Source: SIG603 sp964370405 (GTDB taxonomy: Bacteria; Bacillota; Clostridia; Oscillospirales; Acutalibacteraceae). From it: DNA of 6,579 nt. Shown in pieces: positions 5,307 through 6,579 of this stretch. A program made the position numbers and the translations under genes. The DNA lies in the NCBI GenBank assembly GCA_964370405.1, contig CAYJJB010000094.1, positions 1 through 6,579 of the forward strand. Direction: 5' to 3'. Position 1 is the first letter of the stretch; the number at the start of each line of letters is the position of its first letter. The notes beneath the pieces are model-generated. The model searched no databases. It was given only the letters and a program-made list of their open reading frames with translations, and was not told the origin of the DNA.

Positions 5307-5344
5307 AAAACCTATGGGAATTTAAATTTTTCCATAGGTTTTTT
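5307..5344 (+). terminator. Intrinsic terminator of the 31-residue gene
   Basis: AAAACCTATGG (5307-5317) pairs perfectly with CCATAGGTTTT (5332-5342), with a 14-nt AT-rich loop and a T-run at 5339-5344. The A-run on the left arm would also allow it to act on the opposite strand. Confidence 0.85.
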
Positions 5345-5367
5345 ATTGTAAATTTTTTAAAAAAGTA

Positions 5368-5396
5368 TTCACAAATCTTTTAAAATAGGATATAAT
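5368..5396 (+). promoter_or_regulatory. Promoter of the COG2426/HI0933-like operon
   Basis: TTCACA (5368-5373) is followed after exactly 17 nt by a perfect TATAAT (5391-5396). Transcription would begin near 5403, giving a leader of about 36 nt. It directly follows the previous gene's terminator, marking a separate transcription unit. Confidence 0.7.
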
Positions 5397-5438
5397 AAAA
5401 GGTAATTTTGATGTAGATAATTTAAGGAGATACTGAAT

Positions 5439-5924
5439 ATGACAGAATTTTTATTAGAACTTTTAGGACATGATTTTCCAAGGGAGCTTGCAGTATTTGT
5501 GCTTTCAATGGCGCCGCTAGTTGAACTTCGTGGTGGAATTATAGCAGCTAGCGCTTTAGGAGTTGACATGTATTTAGCATATGCGCTTTGCGTTGCAGGA
5601 ACACTGCTTCCAATACCATTTATTCTGCTATTTTTAAGAAAAATATTTGACTGGATGAAAAACACAAGGCTTTTTAAACTGGTGGATAAACTTGAAAGAA
5701 AAGCGGAAGAAAAAATTTTAAGGATAGAAAAATATAAAACATTGGGACTTTTGATATTTGTTGCAATACCACTGCCCGGTACAGGTGCATGGACAGGTGC
5801 CCTTGCCGCGGTTATCATGAAAATGAAGTTTAAAACCGCAATGTTTTCTATAGTTTTAGGCAGCTTAATTGCAGGTGTAATAATGACAATACTATCATAC
5901 GGTGTTTTAGGATTTATTTTTTAA
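5439..5924 (+). CDS. COG2426 / Sm_multidrug_ex (PF06695) small membrane protein
   Basis: This 161-residue integral membrane protein is often labelled 'small multi-drug export protein', a name with little experimental support. Two similar Pro/Gly-rich elements are visible: APLVELRGGI (25-34) and IPLPGTGAWTGAL (110-122). They are separated by a membrane helix (about 46-66) and a charged, mostly cytoplasmic helix (67-100, KLERKAEEK). The second element is followed by helices at about 116-127 and 134-158. The paired elements resemble re-entrant loops of the DedA/SNARE-associated superfamily, to which this family has been linked by structure prediction. That would favour lipid or ion transport over drug export. 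AAGGAG (5424-5429) lies 9 nt before the ATG. The next gene starts 9 nt after the stop, so the two form an operon. Confidence 0.85.
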   Translation: MTEFLLELLGHDFPRELAVFVLSMAPLVELRGGIIAASALGVDMYLAYALCVAGTLLPIPFILLFLRKIFDWMKNTRLFKLVDKLERKAEEKILRIEKYKTLGLLIFVAIPLPGTGAWTGALAAVIMKMKFKTAMFSIVLGSLIAGVIMTILSYGVLGFIF

Positions 5925-5933
5925 GAGGTAATT

Positions 5934-6579
5934 ATGATTTACGACATAGCAATAATTGGCGCAGGTGCTGGCGGTCTTATGACAGCGGTAAAGGCAAGCG
6001 AGAGCGGAAAATCGGTAGTTTTGCTTGAGGGCAACAAAAAAATAGGCAAAAAACTTCTTGCAACAGGCAATGGAAAATGCAATTTGTCAAACTTTGATAT
6101 AAATGCAGACCATTATTTTGGCGATGATATTAAACCTATTTTAGAAAAATTTCCTTGTGAGAAAATAAGGAGAGAGTTTTTAAATTTGGGACTTATGACA
6201 AGTGCTGACAGTGAGGGAAGGGTGTATCCACAAAATATGCAGGCTCTTGCAGTAGTAGAAGCATTAAGACAAGCGTGTGAGAAAAACAATGTGCAACTTA
6301 TGCTTGAATTTAATGTGTTTTGTGCACTAAAAAGTGGTAATTTATTCCTACTTAAAGCAACAGATGGCAGAGAGATTAAGGCAAAAAAACTTGTAATTGC
6401 AAGCGGAGGAGCGGCATCTCCTAACCACTCAAGCTCAGGTGATGGATATGAAATTGCAAAAAGCTTTGGCCACAGTGTAAGTGCTCTTTACCCAGTGCTT
6501 ACAAAACTTCCAAGTAATGATAAGTTTATTAAAAATGTAGAGGGAGTGCGTGCAAGGGCGAAAGTTTCTCTCTTTTTTG
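5934..6579 (+). CDS. HI0933/YhiN-like FAD-dependent oxidoreductase, truncated at window end
   Basis: 215 complete codons are visible and the frame is still open at the edge; the family is usually about 400 residues, so roughly half is missing. The N-terminus is a Rossmann FAD-binding motif, DIAIIGAGAGG (4-14), with Glu32 at the end of the second strand to bind the ribose. Next comes the family signature KKLLATGNGKCNLSN (39-53), then GRVYPQNMQA and VIASGGAASPNHSSSGDG, the second nucleotide-contacting glycine segment. These place it among the HI0933-like flavoproteins, often named NAD(P)/FAD-dependent oxidoreductase or BaiN-like. The natural substrate is not known for most members, and a role in bile-acid chemistry cannot be inferred here. 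The start has AAGAGGT (5923-5929), overlapping the upstream stop, 4 nt from the ATG. Translational coupling with the COG2426 gene is likely. Confidence 0.88.
   Translation, partial: MIYDIAIIGAGAGGLMTAVKASESGKSVVLLEGNKKIGKKLLATGNGKCNLSNFDINADHYFGDDIKPILEKFPCEKIRREFLNLGLMTSADSEGRVYPQNMQALAVVEALRQACEKNNVQLMLEFNVFCALKSGNLFLLKATDGREIKAKKLVIASGGAASPNHSSSGDGYEIAKSFGHSVSALYPVLTKLPSNDKFIKNVEGVRARAKVSLFF

Noticed and set aside
5369..5818. 149-residue open frame on the minus strand over the COG2426 gene
   Set aside because: It runs antisense to a gene with clear family motifs, promoter and ribosome binding site. Its composition is that of a shadow.

Overview
This 6.6 kb stretch is AT-rich and gene-dense. 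It has short intergenic gaps, strong AAGGAG/GGAGG ribosome binding sites and hairpin-plus-T-run terminators. These traits, together with the protein families, point to a low-GC Firmicute of the Clostridia type. A PdaA-type spore-cortex deacetylase suggests an endospore former. I cannot name a genus.

Layout: (1) 1-249 holds the last 18 codons of an unidentified membrane-protein-like frame, followed directly by a headless GNAT acetyltransferase fragment. (2) 276-791 (minus) encodes a five-helix membrane protein of the DUF6512 type. It diverges from a GNAT acetyltransferase with a C-terminal extension (867-1463), and their candidate promoters interleave. (3) 1559-2422 is class II fructose-bisphosphate aldolase, with its own promoter, a 14-bp palindrome over the -10 box, and a strong terminator. 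(4) 2492-2959, a zinc-ribbon plus membrane-anchor protein, precedes metY (2979-4244, O-acetylhomoserine sulfhydrylase) as a likely two-gene operon. (5) 4309-5116 is a PdaA-like polysaccharide deacetylase. It is interrupted by a 10-N assembly gap whose length is not a multiple of three, so literal translation loses the true C-terminus. That C-terminus is clearly present in another frame. (6) 5205-5300 is a 31-residue single-helix protein with its own promoter, ribosome binding site and terminator. (7) 5439-5924 (COG2426/Sm_multidrug_ex membrane protein) and 5934 to the window end (HI0933-like flavoprotein, truncated) form an operon behind a near-consensus promoter.

Most genes are housekeeping or widespread accessory families: glycolysis, methionine/sulfur assimilation and cortex peptidoglycan modification. 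I see no new multi-gene system. The most interesting structure is the metY-pdaA junction. There the metY terminator hairpin contains the deacetylase ribosome binding site, its TTG start lies in the terminator T-run, and a forespore-sigma-like promoter sits so that transcription would begin inside the hairpin loop. Second is the free-standing 31-residue membrane protein gene. No tRNA, rRNA, CRISPR array, insertion sequence or riboswitch was recognised, and no stretch over 300 bases lacks a gene.
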